NCBI RefSeq assembly: GCF_048544455.1
Contig: NC_133529.1
Span: 44,679,456 to 44,743,455, forward strand
From: Silene latifolia
Taxonomy: Eukaryota > Streptophyta > Magnoliopsida > Caryophyllales > Caryophyllaceae
Length of the DNA stretch: 64,000 bases
Direction: 5' to 3'
Shown: positions 1-12,026 of the stretch, in pieces
Position numbering within the stretch: the stretch's first letter is position 1
Layout of the letters: the number at the start of each line of letters is the position of its first letter
The notes under the pieces: model-generated
What the model saw: the letters and a program-made list of their open reading frames with translations, nothing else
What the model was told of the DNA's origin: nothing
The model's database searches: none
Program-made: the position numbers and the translations under genes

Positions 1-847
1 AAAGAATTTCGGACTAAGTGCAGGCCAAAAAGTTGGTTGAGTTGATTAAGAACTTAAATGAAGAACAACAGTAACACTGTAAGGGACATTAGATTTGGAG
101 GTTTGTTAAAGTTAAAGGTAACTCAACTACCACATGGAATCCTGAATCGGGTCTTGAAAGCATATGACTGTTCTAGCAATATGTTTAGAACAAAAAAGTT
201 AGATTTTCTGCTTTCAAAGCATGATGTCCATGACATGTTTCTACTACCTAGGACAGGTGATAAAGTAACCACCACAAAAAGGGGGAATGCCACTACTCTG
301 ATTGACACCAAAATGAAAAATGATTGGAGGATGAAGTTTGGTGAAAGGTACTTCGCTCCAATTAATGTGAAGGATGTGCATGATAGATTGATGGCGTGTA
401 CTGAGGCTGGTGATGAGTTTAAGAGAATGTTTGTTCTGTATAGCATGTCCATTTTCCTAGCGCCAAATACAAATAAAACCCTAGATTTAAAACTTGTTAA
501 GTCTCATTGGATGTGAATAAAATTAGAGACTATGATTGGTGTGATTATGTCTTTGAAGAGATGACTGCTAGTATTAAGGGATGGAAAGAAAAAAGAAGTC
601 GAATATCACCGGTTGCCTACTAGTGATTATGCTAGCCTACTTCCATAGGTTCAATTTTAAGGGCAAGGCTATGAAATACACTCTACCGCTAATCCAACAT
701 TGGGATGATCGTAGTCCGGCATCAAGAGTTGAAGATGAGAAACAAACAACAATATTGGGGAATGCACCAATTTCGAAAATTGAGTACCCAATCTGTTTAT
801 CACATCAAGGTCAGGAGACAATACAACATTCCTATGTATATTTATGA
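1..847 (+). pseudogene. N-terminal domain of a transposon Ulp1-family gene, frameshifted
   Basis: This is the first visible coding block of a plant transposon gene of the Ulp1-protease (C48) type. Frame 58-516 has hallmarks of the domain that precedes the protease in these proteins: VRDIRFGGLLKLKV, then LSKHDVHDMFLLPRTG, then MSIFLAPNTNKTLDLKLVKS. A shift near 500 moves the frame to one reading KIRDYDWCDYVFEEM. A second shift near 585 moves it to one reading NITGCLLVIMLAYFHRF and continuing to 847. These three blocks occur in this order in the family, so one exon has been broken by at least two indels. The true start lies left of 58 or outside the window, because LVELIKNLNEEQ can be read in another frame just upstream. 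The family assignment is from remembered motif patterns and no search was run. Confidence 0.6.
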
Positions 848-937
848 TTAAGTACTTAAGTCACATTACAGTATGTTTCTTTGAGTCTTTGATGAAGATA
901 AAATTTCATTGCTAACAAGAGATGATTAATTTTTCAG

Positions 938-1077
938 AATAACCGGAGATGAGACTTACACAAACCTCTGAGAAAGATGATGATGAAGCTGAACCTGAAG
1001 CAAAAGAGGGCTACATCATGATTAAGTTGCCTAAAGGAGTTGAAACCGATAAAGAAATCAAAGCAAGAGCAATGGAT
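938..1077 (+). CDS. Small acidic exon of the Ulp1-type transposon gene
   Basis: The block lies between a good acceptor (a T-rich tract ending TTTTTCAG at 937) and a good donor (GATGTAAGT at 1078). It encodes a short acidic stretch (EKDDDEAEPEAKEG) followed by IKLPKGVETDKEIKARAMD. It belongs to the same gene as the blocks before and after it. No domain is recognised; it probably forms linker sequence between the N-terminal domain and the protease. Confidence 0.45.
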
Positions 1078-1560
1078 GTAAGTACTAATGTCTTTTTGTT
1101 GTCCTTACAATTACATCTATTCCTTTTCTTCTTACTTTGATATTGTTTTGAACACATTGTGATACTTTTGTTTACCCAAGTTGATATTGTTTTACCATAA
1201 TCTAAAAACTGCCAGGGAGACTAAATTTTGTTAATGATAATGATATTTTATCAAAGCGTGATATTGTTCATTACTTAATCGTGATATTTATGGTGGCTAT
1301 TTGTGATATTTTTTCATAATAGCAACCAATTGTAATGCTTATGATATTGATTCACAAAAGAAGACAAATAGAGTGATATTGTGTCACATAAAGTGTGATA
1401 TTGTAAAACAATATCACACAAATAGGTAACATCTACAAGCAAGTGTAATGTTGTGATATTATTAAAGAATAATGGTGATATTTTTTCAATAAATTATGAT
1501 ATTCTTTGTGATTAAATATTTAATACTCTTGTTTAATATTTTTATTATGTCATTTGGCAG
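1078..1560 (+). repeat. Intron filled with the TGATATTGT motif
   Basis: About 480 bp lie between a GTAAGT donor and a TTTGGCAG acceptor. The stretch consists largely of interspersed copies of (G)TGATATTGT and one-base variants, nearly all in plus orientation, spaced roughly 20-60 bp. I see no open coding sequence. The same motif fills the other introns and the flanks of this element. Confidence 0.7.
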
Positions 1561-2911
1561 AGTGCTCATGAAGCTTATCTCACAGATAAAGAGGGACAAC
1601 GAGTTGTTCTTTTCAAGATTTATACATAACATGAAGAAGTTCATCAAAACGAAACCCAGCAATTCAATAGATGAAAGAACTACTTCTACCCAAATCACGC
1701 CACAAAAGACTCGTAGTAAAGATGTTGAAACTGAAAAGGAAGTCTGAAGAAAACACCGATAATTGTAATACATCGAGAAGCAAGAACAAGATACTCCCAA
1801 TACACAAACTTTGCCTTTCATGAAAGATATTGGATATCATGCCTTTATGGATGGGTTGATAGCAAGGTCTTATGAAAGGGCGAAAGCAAGAGAAGGGCTT
1901 CCCTCGTTTGATGTACTGACTGACATGTTAAAAATTCAGTACGCGGAATTGAACAAAAAATATGGAGGATGTACAGATCAAGATCTTCAAATCAGCAGTG
2001 ATCACGAGGAAGAAGGTGAAGAAATTATTGATATTACAAACTTGAATAGTGCTGATGATGAAAAAAAAGATGATGAGGATTATGATATGTATTCAAATTT
2101 GAATGACATAGTAGACAATATTGTTTTCGGAGGAGGACGGGCTAGTGAGGATATGAATCGTGTTACAACTCCTAGAGCCAAAGACGAAAAAGATAATGAA
2201 ACCATTAATGAAGAGACAAATGTGTTGACTCAGTTGAATGAAAACATTAATTTGGAAACAAATGAAGGTTTGGGAGTTATGAAGACTGTCCAAGAGGCAC
2301 ACAATGAGGTGGGTAATAATGGTTCAACAAATCAGGAGGACATTGATAGAGAGGCTGGAAAAAATAACGAGAATGTTGAAGATGAGGTTATCAATAAGGA
2401 GGTTGATATTGCTACAGGGGAAAAAGCAAAGAAGGAGAAGGACAATCAGGTTACAAATGTTGTGACTCAATTGGAGGAGGTTCTTCCAAATGTTGATTTT
2501 GGAGTAACACAGCCTGTTGAAGACAAAACAAATGAAGACGTTCATCATGATACAACATATCAGCATTGTGTTGAAAAAGAGGCCGAGAAAGAGAAGGCCA
2601 ATGAGGTTCAAGAAGTGGCGACTCAATTGGACGAGGCTGTTAATCAGTTCAATTCAGGGAAGGGAGTTGAAAAAGATGTTGTGATTGATAAGGAGCCTGT
2701 TGAAACAAAACTTGTGGTTGATAAAATGAATGACGATAGTAATGTGGTGACTAAAGTAAAAGAAATTGTAACAAATCTTTGGTTTAGATACAAAGCAGGA
2801 ATGGAAATATCGGTGAATATTTGTTGCACTCAGACAGTAGTACCTTGTCACCGATATGGTACCTCACAATTTGGGGTGTACTTTTCAATGTGGTTTGCCA
2901 GTCAAAGATGA
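1561..2911 (+). pseudogene. Acidic, internally repetitive linker exon of the Ulp1-type gene
   Basis: The exon begins after TTTGGCAG at 1560. It reads basic sequence to 1747, shifts frame, and continues as a 366-codon open frame (1811-2911). That frame opens with SYERAKAREGLPSFDVLTDM and then turns strongly acidic. Three or four degenerate internal repeats of roughly 60-70 residues can be seen, each carrying a core like VLTQLNENINLE, VVTQLEEVLPNV, VATQLDEAVNQF or VVTKVKEIVTNL. Long acidic low-complexity linkers between the N-terminal domain and the C48 protease are common in these transposon proteins. I recognise no catalytic motif here. The last 40 residues may be read-through beyond a real donor. 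Confidence 0.5.
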
Positions 2912-3133
2912 TATCCTTGTATCGAATCGATGTTGAAGCTAAAAGCAATTTATTTGAACTGTCTTGAAGAATCGGAAGGACGTCATGGATTATTGCTTCC
3001 TTGCGGACCATACATTCAGCAATTTGTAAGTCACTCTTTAAACAATTTTTTAAATGTAAGACATGACTTAATTTGCACCATATTAGTACTTTAAAAAATA
3101 ACTAATATGCTAATATTTTTGCAAAATGGAATA

Positions 3134-4551
3134 GAGAAATTGTCTGCAACTTTGGAACTTTCCATTGTATACAAAGGGAAGATATTGAGTCCTTGTTGCC
3201 TAACACGAAGATAGAAGCAGTGGTAATTGAAGCATGGGCAATATTGCTCAATGAGTTCCAAATTGCTCAAAAGGGAAATGACAAATTGACAAGAATTTTC
3301 TATGGCATTGCCCACTCGGTATGGAAACACACACACATTTATCATCTTTTAAATTAGGTATTGTAGAATGTGTTTTATGGAGACTAATAAGATGCCCTTA
3401 TGAACAACAGGGTGATATAGAAAAAATCTTAAAATTCGATGAAGATAATATTGATGAATTGGCAAAACTTAACAAAAGTATATGACACATGGGACACGTG
3501 GTCAGCTCTTTTTAAGGAGCCACTGAATTTGAATTCAGATATGGTGAGACATTTCTACTTTTATCAGTGATATTGTTATGTATTATGTATGATATTGTTA
3601 GCAGTTACTATTGATATTGTTCTTAAAAACAATTCTTAAATTCAACTGTGATATTGTGCATACTATTGTGTGATATTGTTACTTCTTAATTGTGATATTG
3701 TCTCCCAAAAAATGAAAATGAATCACTTTTTTTCCCTAATATTTGACAGTGTGATATTATTATGTACAATGGTTGACATTGTTTTATAGCTTCTTAAAAA
3801 TAACAACAATCGATAGGGATTTAAAAGTCTGTTAACATTGATATTGTTTTGGTACAGACTCTGATATTATTGGGTACACTGGTTGATATTATTTTACAAC
3901 ATACAAAAAAACTTGGAGAGACAAAAAATATTATTAAGAATGATATTGTCTAGTATGTACTGTGATATTTTTATTCAGATTTTTGTTAAATTGTTTCCTA
4001 ATATTATTTTCATCTAAAGGTGTTCATACCTTTGGTCTACGAAGAGCACTACGTCTGTATCTGTGTTGATTTGAAGAGGCAGAAAATGTTCTATTTGGAC
4101 AACAGAGAGTATGATGAATTCCAAGACGAGGAGCACGTACACATGGCTCATATGGCTGTAAGTACAATATTGAAAACAAAGAACTAATGGTATAATGGTT
4201 TTGTTCGATAAGCTTGAAATTGAAAAGTTGTTTACATTAATCATATACAGGCGACTCTTTATGGTGACTACCTCAACACGAAAGGTATTGAAATTGGGCT
4301 AAAGGTGAAGGACTACGAAATGAATAATGTGAAGTTTCATTGGCAATCGAAAGAGTTGAACCTGGACTGTGGACTATTCATGATGTTTCACATGATGTTC
4401 TTTGTTGGTGAGCCTTTTGATTGTGAACTAAGCGATGCAAACATGAGACAGTTATACAGGGGAGAGGTGGCAGCAACGCTCGTATTGAGTGATTTGAATA
4501 AAGATAGGAGTCAGGTCTGGAAGAGAGTTACGACCTTTACCGCCACAAAAG
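3134..4551 (+). pseudogene. Ulp1-like cysteine protease domain, copy A (C48 fold)
   Basis: Four exons are inferred from splice signals and homology to copy B. They are about 3134-3318 (FGTFHCIQREDIESLLP), 3411-3543 (one frameshift inside), 4020-4157 and 4251-4551. Exon 4020-4157 reads VFIPLVYEEHYVCICVDL and then FYLDN, the catalytic His and Asp/Asn pattern of Ulp1/SENP proteases. Exon 4251-4551 has ELNLDCGLFMMFHMM, where the DCG cysteine is the expected nucleophile. SUMO-like modifiers are the usual substrates of the family, but transposon versions are mostly uncharacterised. All three catalytic positions are present, so only the frameshift near 3478 and the rest of the gene argue against activity. 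Confidence 0.65.
3544..4019 (+). repeat. TGATATTGT-rich intron
   Basis: The intron lies between the protease exons ending at 3543 and starting at 4020. It holds about 15 plus-strand copies or near copies of TGATATTGT and TGATATT in AT-rich sequence. No coding potential is seen. Confidence 0.65.
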
Positions 4552-5000
4552 GTATCTTTGTTAACTAAGTTCTTTGGCAAAAAGACAAAGAGGGAAAAAA
4601 CAAAGCAAGAGAGAAAAAGGTGGGAAAAACAAAGTTCGGACCCGCTATCAAAAATAAAAGGTTATATTTTTAAACACGACTTCTACATTGAATTTTTTTT
4701 TATTATTATAAATACAAAATATATATTAAATACTGTAATATAAAACGTTTCTAGCTCTTTTGGAGAAGATGGTTCTGCCGATTGTCGTTGGTAGCGGTAA
4801 AAGGGGGAAATCCAATGGCCTTGGATGCACGTTGAACTGTGGTGTGGCTGATCCTAAATTTGAGTTCGTCTCAAGATTTATGAAGTTAAAAAAGTCGTTG
4901 TGTGCAAACATGTTGACTACGAGGAAAGAAGTGATTGACTCGCCTATTGGACGACCCCGCTATCAAAAATAAAAGGTTCTTTAAAACATATATTTTTTCG
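4552..5000 (+). other. Basic exon fragments between the two protease domains
   Basis: After the donor at 4552 a lysine-rich frame (4558-4660, FGKKTKREKTKQERK) can be read. A further exon-like block after an acceptor near 4755 reads MVLPIVVGSGKRGKSNG to about 4972. The phrase CCCGCTATCAAAAATAAAAGG occurs twice (near 4640 and 4955), which suggests a local duplication. No domain is recognised. A nuclear-targeting or DNA-contacting basic region would fit, but this is a guess. Confidence 0.3.
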
Positions 5001-5620
5001 CAACTTTTTTATTAATGGTCTCGATAATATTTGCAATGATATCTAAGTTTGACAAAAGAATTACAAAAGGTGATATTGTTGCTAGTGTCATGTGATATTG
5101 TACGTTAATGGGTTTGATATTGTTTTAGAGTAGAAACTGGTATAAAAGCATGATATTGTATATAATCAAGTGTCACATAAAGAAAGATGTTGTTCTGATT
5201 TTTGTTCACTTAATTTTTATATTGTTGTGGTACATAGTGTGATATTGTTACATACACAGTATGATATTGTTAAATTGATTAGAAAAATAAGTAGGGCTTT
5301 TAAATTTATAAATGTTGCGGTGACATGTGATATTTTTTTTAAATGATTGTGATATTGTTTCAAATTAGACACCTTTTAAATAAGTGATATTTTTTAGTAT
5401 TGGGGTGATATTGTCTACAATCAAGTATGATGTTCGATAGTGGTTCGGAAGGGCACCGATATTATTTAGCGTGGACTGTGATATTATTTAGTGTGGATTT
5501 GTGATATTTTTTATCAGGATCACCTTTTAAATATGTGATATTGTTTAATTTTGATATTGGTTATCAATGTCACGATTAATCGACAATTTTTGAACATTGG
5601 TGTTAATGTTTTGAGCAAGT
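5001..5620 (+). repeat. TGATATTGT-rich spacer or intron between protease copies
   Basis: AT-rich DNA with about 20 plus-strand TGATATTGT-type motifs and no open frame of interest. It separates protease copy A from copy B. Confidence 0.6.
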
Positions 5621-6973
5621 GAGGTTGTTGCCAAGTTCGGTGATGATCAATACCTTGCAAGACAGGATATATTGTCGTTGCTTCCAACTGTACATGTCAA
5701 CAACAATGTGATTGAATGTTGGTCACTAATTCTGAATCACATTGAGCACACAGAACCCTGTGAAACAAGTTTATTGTTTTTTTGGAATTCGACACATGGT
5801 AAGCTGACATTCTGTTTTGATTTATACATATTCACGCTTTGATTAAAAATATCACTTATTTAAAATGTGATATTGTTGGGGTACATAGTGTGATATTATT
5901 GCATACACAAATTGATATTGTTTAATTGATGCTGAAATTAGATAGGGATTTAAAATTGATAAATGTTGCCAGCGACAAGTGATATTGTTTTTAAATGATT
6001 GTGATATTGTTTTTAAATGATTGTGATATTGTTTCAAAGTAGACACCTTTTAAATAAGTGATATTTTATAGTATTGGGATGATATTGTCTACAATCAAGT
6101 ATAATGTTCTGATATTGGTTCACATCCATACTGATATTATTTACCATGGACTGTGATATTTTTTTAGTATGCACTGTGATATTGTTTATCAGGGTCACAC
6201 TTCAGGAACTGTGATATAGCAAACGTAAAAGTGATATTGTTTATACATATTCACGTTTTGATTAAAATGTAGTAAATCTTAAATGTAAAGGATTTCTTAA
6301 CTTATAAATATACATATATATACACTACAGGAATCAATAGTAGATGTTACTGAAGGCAAAGAAGCGAAGAGGGAAAAGATATTCGAAGAATGGGACAAAT
6401 TCATAAGAAGAAACACAGTTCCATGTAACATGGAAGCAGATTTGGTTTTTATTCCGATGGTGTTACAAGAACACTACTTCTGTGTTTGTGTAAATTTCAA
6501 AACCGAGACGATTGAAGTGTTAGACAATACAGAGTACGACAACTGGGAGCAGATTTGAAATATACAAGGTGCGCAGATTCGGTGGTATGGTTTATTGATA
6601 TTCTTGCTAGTGACATGTCATACAATTGTCTGATATTGTGGCTAGGATAGGTTGAGTATATACAGTAAATGAATATGATTGTTTGACAAAATAATGACTA
6701 ATAGTATAACTAATTATTATAGGCCTATCACATGAGTGATTTCCTAGCAGGGAAAAATGTTGACAGAGCGCATAACGTAATAGATTTTGATGTTGTCAAC
6801 ACGAGTTTCAATTGGCAAAAGAAAGAAGCAAACAATATTTGAATCGGGAAACTTCTTAATGATGCACATGATTCGCTATGAGGGGCGATTGTTTGAAGCG
6901 ATTTGCAATCGAAAGTGCAGAGGCGCTACTATGCGGTTAGAAATAGCAGCGGCATTACTTTTAGTGACATAAA
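5621..6973 (+). pseudogene. Ulp1-like protease domain, copy B, nucleophile Cys replaced
   Basis: This is a second, diverged copy of the same domain in the same exon order. 5621-5798 reads EVVAKFGDDQYLARQDILSL with a GTAAGC donor. 6331-6556 reads DLVFIPMVLQEHYFCVCVNF and then VLDN. 6723-6973 reads SFNWQKKEA and, one frame over, FESGNFLMMHMIRYEGR. The His and the Asp/Asn positions are kept. The position aligned to the DCG cysteine of copy A reads ESG, with Ser replacing Cys, and a frameshift lies just before it. The intron 5799-6330 is again full of TGATATTGT motifs. This copy is therefore either a dead pseudo-protease domain of a two-domain protein or decayed sequence. Confidence 0.55.
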
Positions 6974-7542
6974 TAACATGAGGACAAGTCACTGATTGGG
7001 AAAGTTAAAGAATTTACAGCGGGAAAGGGAGAGCTTTTAAATAGATTGAAGGAAATGAGGAAGAATAACGAAGATGCAAAAGGCAAGGGCAATAAGATAA
7101 AAGCCAAGGATAATGTTGTTGAGAAGGACAATATTGTGGAACAGAAATAACAAAGGCGAAGGTCCGCCAAAAGAGAAGCCCAATGTTCAAACAAAAGCCA
7201 AGGAGGATGCTACTAGAATGCCAACAATTAACACAGAAATACCCATTCTTCGCAAATCTCCAATCAGAAGGTAAAAACCAAAAACCCGACTTTTACATTT
7301 CTGATATACAATCATAGCATTACGTTTCTGCTTTTATTTGAAACAGACACAAAGGTAAAAATTCACATAGAACCATAACATGGCATTTCTGTTTTTACAG
7401 GCTACCTGAATCCAAACAAGATGGTGAAGATGATGCAGAAACACCCACAATCCAGTACAAACGACTGAAGACAACTGCAAACCCTAATAATAGAGGAAGA
7501 GGGAGAGGTAGAGGTAGAGGAAGAGGAAGAGGACAAAAGTAG
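6974..7542 (+). CDS. C-terminal exons of the Ulp1-type gene with a Gly-Arg tail
   Basis: Lysine-rich coding sequence runs from 6990 to about 7270 with at least one shift. The last exon starts at 7401 after TTTTTACAG. It reads LPESKQDGEDDAETPTIQYK and ends in a run of alternating Gly and Arg before QK and a TAG stop at 7540-7542. A GR-rich tail suggests nucleic-acid binding. This is the likely 3' end of the protease gene that starts at or before position 1. Confidence 0.5.
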
Positions 7543-9227
7543 GGCTGGGAATGTAATGCTGGTAGGACAGACATGTGATATTGTTCCAGGAGTTGTGTGA
7601 TATTGTTGTAGGTACAATGGTAGGAAATAGAACTTTTTTTTTATCAACTCTTAGTAAACTGTGATATTGTTTCAGGAGTTGGGTGATACTTTGCTTAAGT
7701 TGTGATATTAGTTCTCAGTAATAATAACAGCAGTCAAGGTTCTTAAAATCTTTTTCTCTTTGATATTGTTTTGGTACCCAGTATGATATTGTTCCGTAAA
7801 CATGTTGATATTGTTGTATTTATTCTCTAAAATAAATCAGGGGGTAGGGTTTGAAAATTCCTTTTTAGTTGGATAAGTTGTGATATTATTCAGCAGACAA
7901 AATTGTGATATTATTGCACTCACTGGTTGATATTGTCTAGTATGTTCTGTGATATTTCAAGGGTTTGACAAAGTATAACTTCTTTTTGTTCAACTTCTGG
8001 AAAACTGTGATATTCTTTCAAGGGTTGTATGATATTATGTTTTAGTTGTTGTGATATTAATCCTCAGGAACAACAACAGTGGCTAAGGATATAAAAATCC
8101 TTTTGTTGTTTGATATTGTTGGGGTACATACTGTGAGATTTTTGAATACACGTGTTGACATTGTTTGAAAATTGTGATATTATTGCACTCAGTGGTTGAT
8201 ATTGTCTAGTATGTACTGTGATATTTCAATCATATTTTTGTAATATTGTTTCCTAAAAACATCCAATTGTAGTGGTAATATTTATGAATACTGGTGATAT
8301 TGTTTCACTTGAAATGTGATATTCCTTAGAAGTATTTTACAATATAATACAATATAATAAAATATGTATACAAGCAAGTGTAATGTTGTGATATTGTTTA
8401 ACTATTATGATGATATTGTTTTTGTATCAAGTGTGATAAACCTTCAAATGAGGTGGGATAGTATTTAATAATGGCAACAAAACGACATTAGTAATTATGC
8501 GGTTTTTATAACGTTGATACCCAAAATGGAAAGAATACAAAATTGATGCCATTTGGAATGACATACAAGAAAAAAATGAATAGTATAAACAATGAAAAGT
8601 CGATTCTGAAAAGTTGATGATGTTAAATAAACTTCCTCAAAGATGCGAAGCCCTTAATCACTATCAACAAGTGAAGAAATCGCAAAACAAACAGACAAAA
8701 AAAAGTGACATAACGTTAGTAAGAAGTTTGACAAAGTATAACTTCTTTTTGATCAACTTTCGTAAACTGTGATATTGTTTCAAGGGTTGTATGATATTAT
8801 GTTTTAGTTGTTGTGATATTAATACTCAGGAACAACAACAGTGGCTAAGGATATAAAAACCCTTTTGTTGTTTGATATTGTTGGGGTACATCTTTGTGAT
8901 ATTTTTGAATACACGTGTTGATATTGTTTGGTTGATTCTGAAAATAGATAGGGATTTAAAATTGATAAATGTTGCCAGTGACAAGTGATATTGTTATTAA
9001 ATTATTGTGATATTGTTTCAAAGTAGACACCTTTTAATATTGGGATGATATTGTCTACAATCAAGTGTATATTCTGATAGTGGTTAACAAGGTATCGATA
9101 TTATTTACCATGGAATGTGATATTTTTAGCGTGGACTCGATATTGTTTATCGGGGTCACACTTCAAAGAATCGGGGTATAGCAAACGTAAAACTGAAATA
9201 ATAAAAGGTGTAAGACAAATTACTTAC
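7543..9227 (+). repeat. TGATATTGT motif field between the two convergent transposon genes
   Basis: About 1.7 kb lies between the stop of the plus-strand protease gene and the last recognised exon of the minus-strand transposase. It holds several dozen plus-strand TGATATTGT or TGATATTATT motifs. Two long direct copies of a roughly 120-bp segment containing GGAACAACAACAGTGGCTAA are present, near 8060 and 8830. About 8480-8760 lacks the motif. On the minus strand that gap shows an acceptor-like tract, so it may hold a terminal non-coding exon of the transposase gene. Confidence 0.55.
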
Positions 9228-11559
9228 ATCGGATTCATGATCAAACGAGTGTTGTGATGTATCAACAATTTGGATTAGGCAATTCCGCTTATCATGATGT
9301 GCCATTTGTTTACAATTATTGCAAAATCTTTTCGGCTTTTGTGCCTTTGCAACAGATCGATCTTTCTTGGACATCAACCTCTTGCCAGTACCCTTGTTTT
9401 TTGATTGAACGGGGAGGTAGTATACGGACCTCGAGATGAAGACTTAACCCCAAGGAGCATCTCCAACTCTTGGTGTTTAGTCAATTTTTCAGCACCAGAC
9501 TTGAAATTTTGTCTAAATGTCTTCAGTAATGAAGTCAGTTCATTTATGTGATTTTCAGGCAGAGATTTGAGCAGTGTTAATGTTGAGTAGAATTCAGACA
9601 GCATGTAGAAATCAAGCTTAGTGACATCCGACAAAGTAAAATCATCCAACAATTGACCATGAGCATCATACAAGGGCATTTTTTTAGTGTTCTTTGTCCA
9701 CCTCGAGAAGATACTTATCGGGTATCTTTTTATCCCTTTACCCGATAAAATCCAGATGATGTGTTTACATATGTAGCCCTTCCTCTCAAACAGCTTGCAG
9801 GAACATGTTGCATCAAATGTTGAAGGATTAAATGCGACAGTGTAAGTCTTATTGAAGATAGAATCTTCAACTTCTAGGAACCTTGACGCCCTCCTTGAAG
9901 AATCACCAAAGACTACATGAGTTTAGAGAATCAACGCACCGTTGGAATTCATAAAAGAGAGCGTGCGTATAAACAAATCGATGCGTGAACCTCAAGGCTA
10001 AGAAGGGTTTTGGTTTGAGGTAGGGAGTGATCACTATCTAAGTCAAGAGATTTTTGGGTGTAGCGTTGCTGATCTATAGCACTTTAAAAGCGCATCCAAA
10101 ACTCAACAAGTGTGCCATGAGGATTCTCAAACCGCTTAAAGAAGCCGTTTTGCGCTCTCGAGCGTTGCGTTGTTCTTAAAAGACAACCAAGAGGAATATC
10201 ACGATAATACGTTAGGAATCCAACGTTGCGCTGGAAAACAGATATTGCAACCATGTATTATCTTCCAATTGAAACTCACTGATCAACGAACACCACCTCT
10301 CTTGAAGTCGAAGGCTCTAACTCGAATCCCAAACAACGGGAATTCGGACGAGTGACGAAGTCGATCTCTTTGGTCAATGTCGTGCCTACCTTTTCAGGTA
10401 ATTTCTTCATAATATGCCACATGCAATAGCGATGGGCAGCGATCGTAAAGCGGCAGGACTGCAATTTTCATAGCAGGACATTGATCGGTAAAAAAGCAAT
10501 GGGGTTCCTTCCCACCCATACAATCTAAAAATTTTGTGCAAATCCATTTAAAATTCTGGTCATTCTCCCTAGACATAAGCGAAGCGCCAAAAGTGACGGA
10601 CTTCTTGTGATGATCAACACCAGTAAAGGGAGCAAAGATCATGTCGTACTTATTAGTTGAATAGGTTGGGTCAAAAGTCACCGCCTCACCGTATAGAGCG
10701 TAATTACGACGTGCTGCTGCATCAGCCCAAAATACACGAAACAAACACTTATTCTGATCAATATCATAGGCAAAATAAAAACCTTCCTGGGTTTCATGAA
10801 GGTTTTCCAACTGGTCTACAAACATTTGAGCATCCTTAAGACCTATAAAACACTTGATTTCCCTTCCAAAATTCTTAAACTCAGTCAAAGAAGCTCCAAT
10901 ATTTTCATAGCCATCAACATATTCCTTGACGGACCTGAAAGTAGAGATTGGGCCAATATTGACCTTGCAATTATCAACGATGGTTTGTTTATGTTGCAAA
11001 GCAAGGTTCCTATATTTTTTCTGAAATTCTTTATACTTGAGTGGAGAGAGACGGTGGTTATGGGCAGCATGAAACTGATCAACAACAAAGAATGGCACTT
11101 GAACTTGGTCAATTTCTTTAATAACAAATCTAAAGAAAATCCTAGCTTTACAACCAATCCTAGTAACCTTAGTCTTCTTCGGATTAGAGGCCTTGACCAT
11201 TGGCTCCTCCTCCTCACCAGTAATGGGTAATATTGTCGGCTTAGAATCCCTAAATCCTTCCCGGTGACACACAATCAATTTTGTCCTAATATCTCCACTA
11301 CTACGAAACCTTGTCGTTGAAGATTTCCTTGGTTCAAAACCACATGCTATTGCATAAGTCTCATAAAACTGTATACCCTCGTCTAACGTAGCAAAAGTTT
11401 GTCCTATTGTAGGTGTAAATTCAGTTGCAATATTTCTGACCCACTCTTCAGAACCTCCAGGCGTCACCATCAAAGAAAGACGATTCCCATCATGCACCTC
11501 ATCAACGTCTATGCATTGTGGAGAAGGAACAGGTACCACAGGGACAACAAAAGTATTTT
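9228..11559 (-). pseudogene. FAR1/FHY3-like MULE transposase, multiple frameshifts
   Basis: A minus-strand exon runs from an acceptor at 11560 to a GTAAGT donor at 9227. The longest frame (11539-10394) holds a FAR1-type DNA-binding domain (GQTFATLDEGIQFYETYA with downstream Cys and Arg) and the MULE transposase core (EAVTFDPTYSTNKYDMIFAP and then FFTDQCPAM). These supply two Asp positions of the expected catalytic triad. The protein continues in shifted frames as AHRYCMWHIMKKLPEKVG, WLQYLFSS and GFFKRFENPHGTLVEFW. The SWIM zinc finger (CSCKLFERKGYICKH) is at about 9775-9815, and a knuckle-like CNNCKQMAHH-C lies near 9310. At least five shifts break it. The domain order and length fit a full-length transposase. 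FAR1-like proteins are also host transcription factors, but the flanking repeats favour an element. Confidence 0.8.
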
Positions 11560-12026
11560 CTACAGCAAGAGAAGTTGAGTAAACAAATTATAACAAATAT
11601 AACTAGATCATAACAAGACTATGATATTGTGAAGGAATGCATGTGATATTGTGCAACATAAAACGTGATCCGATGAATATAAAATAAATACGCAACCGTA
11701 TTGCAGCCTATGATAATCTTTGTGACGGAATACATGTGATATTCGGAGCATAACATGTGATACAAATATAACAAATATAACTAGATCATAACAAACTATG
11801 ATATTGTGAAGGAATGCATGTGATATTATGCAAAGATAAAACGTGATACTCGATGAATATAAAACAAATACGCAACCGTATTGCAGCCTATGATACTTTG
11901 AAGGAATACATGTGATATTCTGGATCATAACATGTGATACAAATATAACAAATATAACTAGATCATAACAAACTATGATATTGTGAAGGAATGCATGTGA
12001 TATTGTGCAACATAAAATGTGATACT
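11560..12026. repeat. 177-bp tandem repeat array, intron of the transposase gene
   Basis: Consecutive copies start near 11588, 11764 and 11941, a period of 177 bp. Each contains AACAAATATAACTAGATCA, two or three TGATATT motifs and ACGCAACCGTATTGCAGCC. The third copy is interrupted by a solo LTR at 12027 and resumes at 15572. Confidence 0.75.

Noticed and set aside
9916..10325. Apparent foreign insertion in the FAR1-like gene
   Set aside because: Reading all three minus frames shows FAR1-like segments (WLQYLFSS, GFFKRFENPHGTLVEFW) throughout, so this is frameshifted coding sequence and not an insert.
10796..11230. 144-codon plus-strand frame
   Set aside because: Antisense shadow of the FAR1-like transposase exon.
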